Origin: Pseudomonadota bacterium
Lineage (GTDB): Bacteria > Pseudomonadota > Gammaproteobacteria > Steroidobacterales > Steroidobacteraceae
NCBI GenBank assembly: GCA_021780395.1
Contig: JAJXYU010000090.1
Span: forward strand, 1-6,327
DNA length: 6,327 nucleotides
Reading direction: 5' to 3'
Shown: positions 6,168 to 6,327 of the stretch, in pieces
Layout of the letters: the number at the start of each line of letters is the position of its first letter
How positions within the stretch are numbered: the stretch's first letter is position 1
The notes under the pieces: model-generated
The model's input: only the letters and a program-made list of their open reading frames with translations
What the model was told of the DNA's origin: nothing
The model's database searches: none
Made by a program: the position numbers and the translations under genes

Positions 6168-6195
6168 CTTGTATCCGCTCGCGCAACCACGTCAA
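6168..6195 (-). promoter_or_regulatory. Predicted sigma70-type promoter of the MttB-like/fghA operon
   Basis: Read on the minus strand, TTGACG (6190-6195; five of six consensus bases) is followed after 16 bases by TACAAG (6168-6173; four of six). Transcription would start near 6161, giving a leader of about 30 bases that includes the Shine-Dalgarno. The region is AT-richer than its surroundings. The operator-like palindrome lies 11 bases upstream of the -35 box. Confidence 0.5.
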
Positions 6196-6206
6196 GTAAA
6201 ATCTGA

Positions 6207-6218
6207 ATGAACGTTCAT
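6207..6218. promoter_or_regulatory. 12-bp perfect palindrome, candidate TetR-family operator
   Basis: ATGAACGTTCAT is its own reverse complement and lies in the 128-base gap between the divergent MttB-like and putative regulator genes. Symmetric sites with a GAAC-GTTC core are typical of TetR/AcrR regulators. It directly precedes the predicted -35 of the regulator gene (6222-6227) and lies 11 bases upstream of the operon's -35 box, so one bound dimer could affect both genes. A second GC-rich inverted repeat, CCGGGG-G-CCCCGG, follows at 6225-6237. Confidence 0.55.
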
Positions 6219-6221
6219 GTA

Positions 6222-6250
6222 TTCCCGGGGGCCCCGGAGCGGGGTATCAT
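6222..6250 (+). promoter_or_regulatory. Predicted promoter of the divergent regulator gene
   Basis: TATCAT (6245-6250; five of six -10 bases) lies 17 bases after a poor -35, TTCCCG (6222-6227). Only seven bases separate the -10 box from the ATG at 6258, so transcription would begin at or next to the start codon. No Shine-Dalgarno lies at proper distance, which fits a leaderless message. Confidence 0.4.
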
Positions 6251-6257
6251 CCGGGCG

Positions 6258-6327
6258 ATGCCTCGGACGAACGGACCCTTCCGGCGCGCGCGCGCGGCCG
6301 GCGCCGACCCCGGGCGGGGACGTCCCG
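6258..6327 (+). CDS. Start of a putative TetR-family regulator (partial)
   Basis: Only the first 23 codons are present before the window ends. They read MPRTNGPFRRARAAGADPGR, then GRP: a basic, Arg-rich start ending in GRGRP, a common lead-in to the helix-turn-helix of TetR/AcrR proteins. The helix-turn-helix itself would lie beyond the edge, so the family is a guess supported by context. The gene is divergent from the MttB-like/fghA operon, and a TetR-type palindrome lies between them. If right, it would repress itself and probably the operon, with a ligand tied to the methyltransferase substrate or its product. The -10 box sits 7 bases before the ATG, suggesting leaderless translation. It could also be another DNA-binding or unrelated Arg-rich protein. 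Confidence 0.42.
   Translation, partial: MPRTNGPFRRARAAGADPGRGRP

Noticed and set aside
6130..6195. N-terminal extension of the MttB-like protein to a TTG at 6195
   Set aside because: The TTG is the beginning of a TTGACG -35 box, the extra residues do not look like the family, and a good Shine-Dalgarno precedes the ATG at 6129.

Overview
The window is a very GC-rich (about two thirds G+C or more) stretch of bacterial chromosome, tightly packed, with clear Shine-Dalgarno sites. Glutathione-dependent formaldehyde genes, an MscS channel and a secreted aromatic-rich protein of a type I associate with beta- and gammaproteobacteria all point to a Gram-negative proteobacterium. The genus cannot be told from this sequence. 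There are no rRNA or tRNA genes, CRISPR arrays or insertion sequences.

Left block, minus strand (1-680): gfa (108-680) encodes the enzyme that joins formaldehyde to glutathione. Five bases after its stop comes the start of a secreted or membrane-anchored protein (1-102), cut by the window edge. Divergent block, plus strand (776-2568): an MscS-type mechanosensitive channel is followed 5 bases later by an acetamidase/formamidase-family enzyme. The 95-base gap between the two blocks contains a nested hairpin (706-748). A separate plus-strand gene (2721-3617) encodes a secreted protein rich in Tyr/Trp at its N-terminal half and in Gly/Pro/Gln/Arg at its C-terminal half, with GQPG repeats.

Right block, minus strand (3634-6129): a trimethylamine methyltransferase (MttB)-family protein is followed by fghA, S-formylglutathione hydrolase. 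The two lie 63 bases apart and in the same reading frame, separated by one amber codon. Upstream of the methyltransferase gene are a sigma70-like promoter, a 12-bp perfect palindrome of TetR-operator type, and a divergent, cut-off gene (6258-6327) whose first residues look like a TetR regulator.

Taken together this looks like a one-carbon neighbourhood. The MttB-like protein would act on a methylated amine. Gfa and FghA are the first and last steps of the glutathione route from formaldehyde to formate. The amidase could release formate from formamide. The middle enzyme, S-(hydroxymethyl)glutathione dehydrogenase, is not in the window, and neither is a corrinoid protein for the methyltransferase. 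The pathway link is inference; the family assignments are firm. I see no clearly new defence or mobile system. The points most worth following up are the mttB-like/fghA pairing with its putative TetR switch and the unexplained hairpins.
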